55,007 nucleotides of DNA. It comes from Geopsychrobacter sp. GTDB lineage: Bacteria; Desulfobacterota; Desulfuromonadia; Desulfuromonadales; Geopsychrobacteraceae. Position numbers and translations under genes: made by a program. The stretch spans positions 1 to 55,007 of the forward strand of contig JAAXQE010000181.1 in assembly GCA_012974425.1 (NCBI GenBank). Reading direction: 5' to 3'. The notes beneath the pieces were generated by a model. The model was not told where the DNA came from and searched no databases. It saw nothing but the letters and a program-made list of their open reading frames with translations. This document shows positions 17,901 through 27,071 of the stretch, piece after piece (positions within the stretch are counted from its first letter, which is position 1; each line of letters starts with the position of its first letter).

Positions 17901-19538
17901 GGGGAAATGCCGGTTGAACTCGTCGTCACTCATGGCCCAGCTGCTGCGAGAGGGGATCCCCTCGCCGCCGTCAGGTTGAGGGTACCAGAGGCGTTGGAAG
18001 TGTTTTTTGGCCAATGTCATTGCCGCGTCGAAGCGGATGATTCCGAACTGTTTGGCCGATTCGAGAATGACCCCGATCATCGCTTCACGGACCTCAGGCA
18101 GTAAGAAGTTGAGCTGTGCCGTGTCGTTCCATGGCAGATGGGTTCCGTCATTGCCATGGTAGATGTAGCGCACCTCACCCGAATGAAGATCGCGGCGGCA
18201 GAAGACGACAGCCGCTTCACTGTGATTGTAGTATCCGTCCTCGATCTGGATGCACAGACGATCTTCTCCACTCAGGTCGCTGCCGGTGAAGCGATAGCCG
18301 GGGTAGGGCGGGTTTGTCGCCTGAATGAACCAGTCGGGGTGCTGGCGCACCCATTGACTGTCGATTCCGGTATGGTTGGTTACTACATCGCAGGCCAGGT
18401 GGATGCCACGTTGCAGGCAGCGTTGTTTGAGATTTTCGAGGGCGGCATCCCCCCCCAGTTCATCGGCAATCCGATAGTCGTGAATGGCATAGGCCGAGGC
18501 CGAGACATGATGTTTGCCATGCAGGTGTTTGATCCGACGCGATGCCTCGGAGCGTTGCCAGATGCCGATAAGCCAGAGCCCGCTGAACCCAAAATCACGG
18601 AGGTCATCGAGTTCTTCATCCGGGATTTGATCGAGGCGCTGTATCTCACGGCTATAGCGCTCGGAGAGTTGATGCAGCCAGACAAAGACGGCCTTCGCCA
18701 GCAGGACGGTGCGCGGCATCCAGTCGCGATCTGGGGTAAAATTGGCTACTTCGCCGGCGGCAGAGAAGCCCAGGATATCCGGAGTGAGGCCGCCAACCGG
18801 TCCACGCTGGCGGAGCTCATCATGGTGCAGGGCGAGCGCCGTATCGATTTGCGCCAGGAGGTCCGCCGGGAGAATATCGCCCCAGCTCTGGCGCAGAAAG
18901 GCCAACTGACCTTCGAGATTGTCAGGCGCCGCGGCCAGCGGTTCTTTTAGCAGATCGAGCAACGTCCTGGTCCCAAACTCTGAAGAGGCCGAAGGGGGGT
19001 GCTGGCCGATCTGCAAGAGCAACTGATCGAAGGGATGCTTATTGCGAAGTTCGTCCAGTTCAGGGTTGAAAAGCGTGCGCCCATCGCGCAGGGCATGGTT
19101 GGCAGATTGCAAGCTCAGCAGGCAGAGTTCGACAATGAAGAAATCGATAGATGCTGGCTGGCCAGCCGCAAGTTGCATAGCGGTCTCTGCGCTTTTGCCT
19201 GGTGCGATCGGGAAGCATTGCAGCAAGTCTTGTAATAAGCAGTGCAGCGAGCTTTGCAGGGGCAGAGGAAGATCGCGTCGATGTTGTTCAAGGTAGTTTC
19301 TGCCGAGAAGCTGAAGGATGCGGTTGAGGGCTCCCCAGAGTTGAAGCTCGCCAGCACTCAGCGGTGCCTCGGTTTTGCGGCGCAGTTCTTCCGCAGTCAG
19401 CTGTCGGAGGTAGAAGAGTTTTTGAGCGTCCGGCACGTGCAGAGCATCGTTCAGCTCCAGGCGCATCCAGCTATCGTTCCCGCACTGAAAGCCGAGGGGG
19501 TAGAGTTGTTCCCGTAGGATCAGAGGCATATTATCCAC
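14958..19538 (-). CDS. Fusion ORF: N-terminal GH13 alpha-amylase-like region plus C-terminal glycogen synthase (GT5, GlgA)
   Basis: 1526 aa; GH13 motifs [41 protein letters not shown]; GlgA begins [30 protein letters not shown] at residue 1041 (ATG 16418) and includes [34 protein letters not shown]. Confidence 0.88.
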   Translation of the reverse strand: [1526 protein letters not shown]

Positions 19539-19539
19539 G

Positions 19540-20580
19540 TTAGCGTATCATTCCAATATCGGCATTGCGTAAGAATTCGGCGGCTTCCTCGGGGGGGGTC
19601 GAGTTCATATGGAAACCCGTACCCCATTCAAAACCCGCCACTTTTGTCAGTTTGGGAACCAATTCAATATGCCAGTGATAGTCGAAGGGGAGTGAACCCC
19701 AGTAGCCGGGGCGCCCTTTGCGCATGTGCATTGGCGGGGCCGTATGCAGGATGAAACTGTAGGGTGGATCACGCAGTACTGCACGCAGCCTTTTCAGGGT
19801 GTCGCTCAGGGCATCCCCCAGCGCCAAAAGTTGCTGATCGGTCTGCGATGTGAAGTCATGAGCGTGCTGCAGAGGGGCGATGAAGAGTTGAAAGGGGAAA
19901 CTGGAGGCGTAGGGCGCATAGACTAGAATATTGCCATCGTCACGCACTACCCGGGTTTTTTCTTCCCGTTCCTGGCGTATCAGATCGCAGACCAGGCAAC
20001 GCTCTTTACGTTGGTAGTAGTCGCGGCAGATCTCCAGTTCGGTTGTGATCATCGGTGGGATCAGGGGGACGGCGATCAATTGCGAGTGGGAATGAGGCAC
20101 GTTGACTGCCGCTCCAATACCATGATTCTTAAAGATGAACAGATAACGGAAACGGATATCATTACGCAGGTCGATCATCCGTACGCGAAAGGCTTTCAGC
20201 ACCTCGGCGATCTCGACACCGTTAAGGTCCGCCATGTCGCGTTCGTGATCGGGGTGCTCAATAATGATTTCATGAGCGCCGATGCCGTTCATCCGATCGT
20301 AAAGACCCTGAGCCCGACTGTCGAGCTCGCCCTCGATCTGCAGGGCCGGGAACTTGTTGGGGATGACCCGCACCTGCCAGCCCGGCTGATTGGATGAACT
20401 TCCGTCGCGGCGCAGGGCGTAGATTTCTGGTGGTGTTTTTTGTTCCTTGCCATAGCAGAAGGGGCAGGCAGTGACGGCCAGCCTTTGGCGCGGCGCAAGA
20501 AAATCCTGTGGTCTGCGGCCCCGTCCTTCAGTAATAATTGTCCAGTTCGCTTTGAGTGGATCCCATCGCAGTTCAGACAC
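19540..20580 (-). CDS. galT: Galactose-1-phosphate uridylyltransferase / UDP-glucose--hexose-1-P uridylyltransferase
   Basis: 346 aa; CPFCYGKE, PNKFPAL, NVPHSHSQLIAVP (HxHxQ), FDYHWHIELVPKL. Confidence 0.92.
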   Translation of the reverse strand: MSELRWDPLKANWTIITEGRGRRPQDFLAPRQRLAVTACPFCYGKEQKTPPEIYALRRDGSSSNQPGWQVRVIPNKFPALQIEGELDSRAQGLYDRMNGIGAHEIIIEHPDHERDMADLNGVEIAEVLKAFRVRMIDLRNDIRFRYLFIFKNHGIGAAVNVPHSHSQLIAVPLIPPMITTELEICRDYYQRKERCLVCDLIRQEREEKTRVVRDDGNILVYAPYASSFPFQLFIAPLQHAHDFTSQTDQQLLALGDALSDTLKRLRAVLRDPPYSFILHTAPPMHMRKGRPGYWGSLPFDYHWHIELVPKLTKVAGFEWGTGFHMNSTPPEEAAEFLRNADIGMIR

Positions 20581-20629
20581 TTTGTAAACCTTTCTCTGCC
20601 CCTAGAGCTTGTTGGCAGGCTTGACAGGG

Positions 20630-22747
20630 TCAGATCGTCCAGTTCTCTTCGTTGAGGAGAGCGCCACGGAAAATCAATGGGGCATCCCCCTCGCCCGGCC
20701 AGCGTCCGCTTGGGCGGCCGTCCTTGACGCAGCAGCAGAAGAGACGTAATTCCTTATTCTCTTCGAGCTTTAATAGCTTCAAGGGGACTGAGAGTTCAAG
20801 GATAGAATTACACGCCGCGGTGCCTTGGCCGATCGCTTTGCCCTCGGCCAGAAGTTCGAGCAGGTTGCTGTGTGGATGCCAGCGCAGACACAGGTTTCGG
20901 CGACCATGGATATAGATTTCGAACACACCCGCTTTGCCACAGAGTTGCTTAAGCAGGCTCGCCTCATCCAGCCGCAGATAGAGAGCCTGGTTGTCGTAAC
21001 CGAAGTAGAGTTTTTCGGGGCCCTTTTGGGCCGTATGCATGGCGCCTGCGGCAGCCAGATCGATCTCTCCGGCAGCCAGCCACTCAAAATAATCGTTGAG
21101 GCGGCCATCGATCTGCGGAGTAAAGAGTTCCCGTGGTTCACAGCTTGTCGCCTGCTTGTGTCGCGGTTTGATCGGCTGCTGTAGACTAGCCGGAGAGGGG
21201 AGTCCACTGAGGTGGTACAGGCCCTCAAGGTGGCTGCGGAAGAGCCGATCAAAGATGTCGGCCTGGGCTGTCTGATGTTCGTCGCCATACCACCAGAACC
21301 AGTCGCTCCCTTCGGCCCGCAGCAGTTCACGGAGCTGCTCGTCTGGTGGCTGGCTGGATGTTTCGAGGGACTGTTTAACCTGATCGGTCACGCAGTCACG
21401 CCGGGCCGCAGCAAGCAGTTCCCAGGCGTGATTCTCCTCCGGATGGCCGATCCAGGTCGTGAAGTCGGAGCGGATCCAGGAGCCAGCGGCCAGTTTTTCA
21501 AGCTTTTGCGGGGTGCTGGTGGCCACCGCCTGTCCAACGGTGCAGAGCTCAAAGTCCGGTTCGTCGAGCAAACTGCGGTAAAGCAGCTGCAAAAAGGGGT
21601 AACCGTTGTCGACATAACGCTCCCAGCAGTTTTCGCCATCGAGGATGATCGATACCACCCCATCGGGGGCTTGGCTGGCGATCTTCTTTAAGCGTTCGAC
21701 AATATCTGTGACCGCATCTTCAGCAGTCCAGTCGGCATAGAGAAAACCGATCCGGTCTGAGATCTCACGATCACGAAAGACCAGTGGCAGGCCCGCATAA
21801 CTGTAGACCCGGTAGAGGTCGCGGCGGTTTTTTAAGCCATCAGGAAGGCTACGCGCAAGAATTCCCTCATCGCTTGCTGCCCAGAGAACCTCCTCTTCGC
21901 TCAGGAGTTGGATCGCCTCTTCACTGACCGCGCCCTCGGCTGGCCAGATGCCTCTTTTTCGCGCTCCCAACAGCAGTTCGCCGGTCCGCAATCCTTCGCG
22001 CACCTGCAGCCTGGCATCTTCGGGGTGTTGAAAGTCGGTCAATGGCAAGGAGAGCCCCGGACTCGGCTCACCGGCGCGGCGCAATTCACAGAGCAGGGGC
22101 AGAATCGGGTGTGCATAGGGCGTCAGGGAGATTTCGATCTGCCCGGCGGCTTCAAGTTCGGCATGGCGGGTGATGATCCGCGCGACCTCGGTGTCACAGA
22201 TGCAGAGGAGTTGGATCTTCTCTTCTTCGCTGAAGCTTCCACCACGGCGTAATAGCTCTGGCAGGAGCGGCTCCCTCTTGCGCAGATGATAGCCTGTCCA
22301 GCTCAGCAGGAACCAGACCTGCAGGTCGCGCAATTCCTGAAATGAAAAGGCCGGAGCCGTTGCGATCGGGTCGAGCCCCCTCTTCTGGCGTAACTGGTAA
22401 TAGCGCGGATGGGGGAACAGATGGCGCTGGTCGTTGACGGAGAAGAAGTGTTCGAGCAGGAAAACCCGCTCTGCGGAGTTCAGGTCTTCGGTTTTTTTAC
22501 GCACCAATTCGAGCCAGCTATCAGCGTCTTCACCGCGGCGATAGCGATCGAGCTGTTCGAGCAGGGTCGGAACCAGGTTGATTGTAACCGGTGCCTGGCA
22601 CTCGGCGACCGTCTCGAGCATTTCGCCGTAATCCTTGACCGCATGAAGCCAGGTCCAGGGGAGCAGGGTGCGGCCGCTCGTCGGATCACGGTAGTCTGGC
22701 TGATGCATATGCCAGAGGATGGCAATCTTCAGCCGGCTCCTTCTCAT
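20630..22747 (-). CDS. Glycoside hydrolase family 57 protein (amylase/amylopullulanase-like)
   Basis: LKIAILWHMHQPDYRD, INLVPTLLEQL, ISLTPYAHPILPLL, ILDGENCWERY. Start chosen at MRRSRLK (22747), ATGA overlap with the upstream stop. Confidence 0.88.
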   Translation of the reverse strand: MRRSRLKIAILWHMHQPDYRDPTSGRTLLPWTWLHAVKDYGEMLETVAECQAPVTINLVPTLLEQLDRYRRGEDADSWLELVRKKTEDLNSAERVFLLEHFFSVNDQRHLFPHPRYYQLRQKRGLDPIATAPAFSFQELRDLQVWFLLSWTGYHLRKREPLLPELLRRGGSFSEEEKIQLLCICDTEVARIITRHAELEAAGQIEISLTPYAHPILPLLCELRRAGEPSPGLSLPLTDFQHPEDARLQVREGLRTGELLLGARKRGIWPAEGAVSEEAIQLLSEEEVLWAASDEGILARSLPDGLKNRRDLYRVYSYAGLPLVFRDREISDRIGFLYADWTAEDAVTDIVERLKKIASQAPDGVVSIILDGENCWERYVDNGYPFLQLLYRSLLDEPDFELCTVGQAVATSTPQKLEKLAAGSWIRSDFTTWIGHPEENHAWELLAAARRDCVTDQVKQSLETSSQPPDEQLRELLRAEGSDWFWWYGDEHQTAQADIFDRLFRSHLEGLYHLSGLPSPASLQQPIKPRHKQATSCEPRELFTPQIDGRLNDYFEWLAAGEIDLAAAGAMHTAQKGPEKLYFGYDNQALYLRLDEASLLKQLCGKAGVFEIYIHGRRNLCLRWHPHSNLLELLAEGKAIGQGTAACNSILELSVPLKLLKLEENKELRLFCCCVKDGRPSGRWPGEGDAPLIFRGALLNEENWTI

Positions 22748-25254
22748 TTCCCCTGTAACTCCTTCTGCCACTTTTCTACCTTGGTGCGATATTCGTTGAG
22801 CAGATTTTGGGCCAGCAACTGGGTTTTGGCCTCGCTGCGCAGATGGACCAACGGGCGATAGGGGTCGGGCACAACAAGCACCCAGCCCTGTTTCAGGTTA
22901 ACCTTGACCCCATCGATGAAGGTGGTCTGCAGATCGATAGATGCTTCGTTCATCAGCCGCATGACCCCTCCCTTCTGTTCCCAGCCACAGGGCAGCTGTA
23001 GGCTGAGATAGTAATCGAACTTTATCTTGCTGCAGACATCACTGATACTGCACTCCTGCTTGCCGAGCAGTTCGAGTAGTCGGGCAATGCTGAACATCCC
23101 ATCAAAGTGCGGATGGAAGCGCGGAAAGATCAGCCGGCGCTCCATATCGGCAGCCATGAGGGTCTTCTTCTCCTGGGCGGCAAGGCCTATAGAGCGTCCG
23201 TCCCCCTTGGTCCACCTGGTTTTCATCCCTCGTTCGGTCGCCATCCGTTCGATGCTCTCCGGTGCCGTAATCGGTAATACGATCTGTTCGGACTTTTTAG
23301 GATCTTCGAGAACGGTAAACAGGGCGATGGTCTCAATTTCACTGAGAGGCACACCCTTGTCGTCAAGGTAGATTGTTTTTTCACCCGAGGGGCCCACCAT
23401 GAACCCGGCCGTCGCCTGCAGGCTGACAATGATCCTGCCGAGTTGATCGAGTCTTGCTTCGATTTCATCGGCTGTCTGCGGTGTCAGGGTTTCGTCGACA
23501 TGTGAATTGAGTTCGATCACCTCGCAGCCGAGTTCGTTAAGAATACTCGGAAGTATGTCCGCCGCCGGGGCATGATTCAGGTCGATCACGACTCGTGGGC
23601 GACTGGCGTAGATCTGCTTTTTGTCGAGGGCGCGCAGAAAACCTTCACGGTAGTAATCCGCAATGTTCGGTAAGTCAGAGATTGCGCCCGGCTCGGCGAA
23701 GTGGACCCGGCGGAAATTTTCCTTGAAGAATATCCGTTCGATGGCCTTGGCACTGTTTGAGGAAATTTCGTGACCCTGCTCATCGAAAAAGACGATCTCG
23801 GTCACCGAGGCGTCGCGATCCGACTGACGGAAATGAACCCCGCCGACCTCGCCAAAGGTGGTCAGCTTGTAGCGCAATACCGGCAGCGGCAGGCGTTTGA
23901 CGTCGCGGACATTGATCCCGGCTGAGAGCAGGCCGCCCACGAAGCTGCGTTTGAGCATACGCGATGCACGAAACGCATCACGGCCGGTTAAGACGTAGGC
24001 CCCTTTCGGCAGGGTCGAGCCGTAGGCCGCACCGAGTTTGGCGGCAAACTCCGGGGTTAGCTCGATATTGGTTAATCCCTTGACCAGCGCTCCTTCGAAG
24101 AGGCTCTTGCGCCAGACTTCCCCCCAGATCAGGTTGCCGTTGACGATAGAACCCGCTTCAATGATTTTGTTGGGCCATACTTTGACATCTGTGTTCAGTT
24201 GCGCCTGCTCGCCGACCGTTGAATGATCGCCGATGACCGTGCCGGGCTTGAGGGTTGCTCCCTTGCCGATCCTCACGTTGCTGCCAACGACGGCCCCTTC
24301 GAGTTTGGCCCCGGCCTTGACGAAGACGTTGTCCCACAGGACACAGTCTCTGAGCTCGGCCCCGTCTTCGATCACGCAATTCCGGCCGATAACCGTATTC
24401 TTGAGGCTGGCACGGCCTTGGATGCGACTGTTGTCGCCGATCAGGACGGTGCCGCTGAATTTGGCCTGATGGGGTTCAATGGCACCGGCCTCGGCGCCGA
24501 GAAACAGCCCTTTTTTCTTTTCGGCCTGCTCGGAGATTTCAACCTTGAGCTTGCCCGCGCAGAGGTCACGACTTGCGGCGAGGTAGGCATCGGTATTGCC
24601 GATATCGGCCCAGTAGCCTTTTAGGGTGCAACCGAAAAGCGGGGCCTGTTTGGCGAGCATCGCGGGGAAGACATCTTTCGACCAGTCATAATTCTCGCCA
24701 GCGGGGATCAGGTCGAGGACCTCTGGTTCGAGGATGTAGATGCCGGTGTTGATTGTATCTGAAAAAACTTCACCCCAGTCCGGTTTCTCGAGGAATTTGC
24801 AGATCCGATCCTCGTTATCGGTAATCACCACCCCGAACTGAAGCGGGTCGGCTACCGGGGTCAGGGCCAGGGTGGCCTGAGCTTGTTTCTCTTCATGGAA
24901 GTCGAGTGCCTTGCTCAGATCGAAGTCGGTCAGCAGGTCACCGCTGATGATCATAAAGCGTTCATCCAGATGCTTGGCCGCAGCCTTGACCGCACCGGCG
25001 GTGCCGAAATCGTCAAGCGGGGTGACGTAGGTGATACTGACTCCAAATTCACTGCCGTCGCCAAAGAAATGTTTGATGGTCTCTGGCTGATGATAGAGCA
25101 GCATGATCAGTTCGGTGATGCCGTGGCGTTTGAGCAGGTCGACAATATGCAGCATGATCGGCCGATTAAATAGTGGCACCATCGGTTTGGGCATGTTGAT
25201 CGTCAATGGATGCAGACGGGTACCAAACCCGCCCGCCATGATAACAGCTTTCAT
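22744..25254 (-). CDS. Nucleotidyltransferase (mannose-1-P guanylyltransferase-like) fused to a phosphomannomutase-like domain
   Basis: 836 aa; MKAVIMAGGFGTRLHPLTINMPKPMVPLFNRP, GYWADIGNTDAYL, hexapeptide repeats, C-terminal phosphohexomutase-like region (FHPHFDGMFSIARLLELLG). Confidence 0.88.
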   Translation of the reverse strand: MKAVIMAGGFGTRLHPLTINMPKPMVPLFNRPIMLHIVDLLKRHGITELIMLLYHQPETIKHFFGDGSEFGVSITYVTPLDDFGTAGAVKAAAKHLDERFMIISGDLLTDFDLSKALDFHEEKQAQATLALTPVADPLQFGVVITDNEDRICKFLEKPDWGEVFSDTINTGIYILEPEVLDLIPAGENYDWSKDVFPAMLAKQAPLFGCTLKGYWADIGNTDAYLAASRDLCAGKLKVEISEQAEKKKGLFLGAEAGAIEPHQAKFSGTVLIGDNSRIQGRASLKNTVIGRNCVIEDGAELRDCVLWDNVFVKAGAKLEGAVVGSNVRIGKGATLKPGTVIGDHSTVGEQAQLNTDVKVWPNKIIEAGSIVNGNLIWGEVWRKSLFEGALVKGLTNIELTPEFAAKLGAAYGSTLPKGAYVLTGRDAFRASRMLKRSFVGGLLSAGINVRDVKRLPLPVLRYKLTTFGEVGGVHFRQSDRDASVTEIVFFDEQGHEISSNSAKAIERIFFKENFRRVHFAEPGAISDLPNIADYYREGFLRALDKKQIYASRPRVVIDLNHAPAADILPSILNELGCEVIELNSHVDETLTPQTADEIEARLDQLGRIIVSLQATAGFMVGPSGEKTIYLDDKGVPLSEIETIALFTVLEDPKKSEQIVLPITAPESIERMATERGMKTRWTKGDGRSIGLAAQEKKTLMAADMERRLIFPRFHPHFDGMFSIARLLELLGKQECSISDVCSKIKFDYYLSLQLPCGWEQKGGVMRLMNEASIDLQTTFIDGVKVNLKQGWVLVVPDPYRPLVHLRSEAKTQLLAQNLLNEYRTKVEKWQKELQGK

Positions 25255-25312
25255 AGACTCCCCCTAAAAGCAGAATGAGATAACAGCGAATATGGGTGGG
25301 CGTCGACCGGTT

Positions 25313-25672
25313 TCAGGCCCGCCGGGCTAATTGGCGGGCGATCTCCTGTTTCAATTCTCCGAGATCGGAACTCTTGACGATATAGGCATCCGCCAGCCAG
25401 GAGGAGAAATCATCCTTGTAGCAGTTGTAGGCACTACACAGGATGACAGGCAGATCTTTCTGATTCTGAACGATGTTCTGCAGCATGTCCAGACCGCTCT
25501 CCTGTTTGATCTGGATGTCGAGAACGACCAGATCGATATCGCGCGCTTCAAGCAGGCTGGTGGCCTCTTGACAATTCGCGGCAGTGACAACTTCATAACC
25601 TTCTTCGCTGAATTCTTCAGAATAGAGCAGACGCAGGCTGGCTTCATCATCGACAAAAAGAATTTTCGTCAT
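25313..25672 (-). CDS. Single-domain response regulator (receiver)
   Basis: MTKILFVDDEASLRLLYSEEF...DLVVLDIQIKQESGLDML...VILCSAYNCYKDD...YIVKSSDLGEL; internal start preferred over the ORF-track start. Confidence 0.9.
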   Translation of the reverse strand: MTKILFVDDEASLRLLYSEEFSEEGYEVVTAANCQEATSLLEARDIDLVVLDIQIKQESGLDMLQNIVQNQKDLPVILCSAYNCYKDDFSSWLADAYIVKSSDLGELKQEIARQLARRA

Positions 25673-25822
25673 CAAGACACTCCCTGGATAGTTACATTGA
25701 ATTGATACAAGTTTTGACGCTGCAAAGTATAGCAGGGGGGCGCGGAAGCGCAATTGATACGTCGAAGATTTTAACAATTATTGACCTTGCTCCGCAGCGG
25801 ACTTCTTGACATAGTGGCCGCC

Positions 25823-26749
25823 ATGCGACGTAAAGCCTTTAATCTCTATTCGACCCACCTTAAGGCCCGCTTTGACGGGCGGGTGCACAAGATCTCAATC
25901 GACGCCGGGTTCGGCTGTCCCAACCGTGAGGAGGGGCGCCTTGGCCACGGTTGTCTCTTCTGTGCGCCGAGTGGTTCGGGGTCGGTCGGGATTGCTCATA
26001 ATGAGACGATTGCGGGGCAGCTTGAACATGGCAAGGCGTTGATGCGGCGAAAGTATCGGGCAAGATGGTTTATCGCCTACTTTCAACCCTTTTCGAACAC
26101 CTTTGCGCCGGTCGATGTTTTGCGCGATCGATATGAGCAGGCGCTGGCGGTCGAAGATGTGGTCGGCCTTGCGGTTGGCACTCGGCCCGATTGTCTGTCG
26201 CCGAAGGTCCTGGACCTGCTCGCTGAATATGATCAGCGCTGTTACTCCTGGCTCGAAATCGGCCTGCAGAGCATCCATGACAAGACCCTGAATTATCTGC
26301 AACGCGGTCACGACTATCAGTGTTTTCTCGACAGCTACCAGCAGGCGAAAGAGCGTGGGCTACGCGTCTGTGTCCATCTGATTCTGGGTCTGCCGGGTGA
26401 GTCCCGCGAAGATGTTCTGGCGACGGCCGATGAGATGGCGCGCCTGAAGGTCGATGGAGTCAAACTGCACCTCTTGCATGTGCTGGAGGGGACCCCATTG
26501 GGCGAACTCTACAAGCAGGGCGAGGTGCCGATGCTCGAGATGCAGGAGTATGTCGAACTCGCCGTTGATTTTATCGAACGCCTCCCCCCCGATACCCTGA
26601 TTCAACGCCTCACCGGCGACGGACCACGCAATATCCTGCTGGCTCCCATGTGGTCGATGAACAAGTGGGAAGTCTTGAACGCTATCGATGCGGAACTTGA
26701 ACGACGTGGGACGGTGCAGGGAGAGAAATACTGCTTCAGAAAAATCTGA
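25823..26749 (+). CDS. Radical SAM protein, TIGR01212/YhcC-like
   Basis: MRRKAFNLYSTHLKARFDGRVHKISIDAGFGCPNREEGRLGHGCLFC...LEIGLQSIHDKTLNYLQRGHD...LHLILGLPGES-type motifs. Confidence 0.88.
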   Translation: MRRKAFNLYSTHLKARFDGRVHKISIDAGFGCPNREEGRLGHGCLFCAPSGSGSVGIAHNETIAGQLEHGKALMRRKYRARWFIAYFQPFSNTFAPVDVLRDRYEQALAVEDVVGLAVGTRPDCLSPKVLDLLAEYDQRCYSWLEIGLQSIHDKTLNYLQRGHDYQCFLDSYQQAKERGLRVCVHLILGLPGESREDVLATADEMARLKVDGVKLHLLHVLEGTPLGELYKQGEVPMLEMQEYVELAVDFIERLPPDTLIQRLTGDGPRNILLAPMWSMNKWEVLNAIDAELERRGTVQGEKYCFRKI

Positions 26750-26842
26750 AAGTTAGTTTTTGAAGTAAACGAGAATGCGTTGTTGTCTGGGTGGTTTACT
26801 GACTTGTGCTGGGGATTGATTTCGCCCAACGGAACCCGAGAC

Positions 26843-26968
26843 TCAGGTTTTGGCAGGGGTTGCCTCAATCGCCTGAGCAGGAGAAATTGGATCGATCGGT
26901 CCTCCCCAGGAGATTAGCAGGAGTGAGGCCCAAACGAGACTGACAAATAGGAGTAAGAATTTAAACAT
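26843..26968 (-). CDS. Possible 41-aa small membrane protein
   Basis: MFKFLLLFVSLVWASLLLISWGGPIDPISPAQAIEATPAKT; hydrophobic N-terminal helix; below the ORF-track length cutoff. Confidence 0.3.
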   Translation of the reverse strand: MFKFLLLFVSLVWASLLLISWGGPIDPISPAQAIEATPAKT

Positions 26969-27071
26969 GACGCGTAACCTAGCACTGCTAATCCTCTGAA
27001 TCAACAGAAGAAATTATTATCTTCCCTCAGTTCTGAATCATGCTTGAAACTCGCTATTTCTTTCGCCTTCT

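Noticed and set aside
18138-18950. 270-aa plus-strand ORF
   Set aside because: Antisense to the GH13 region; shadow ORF.
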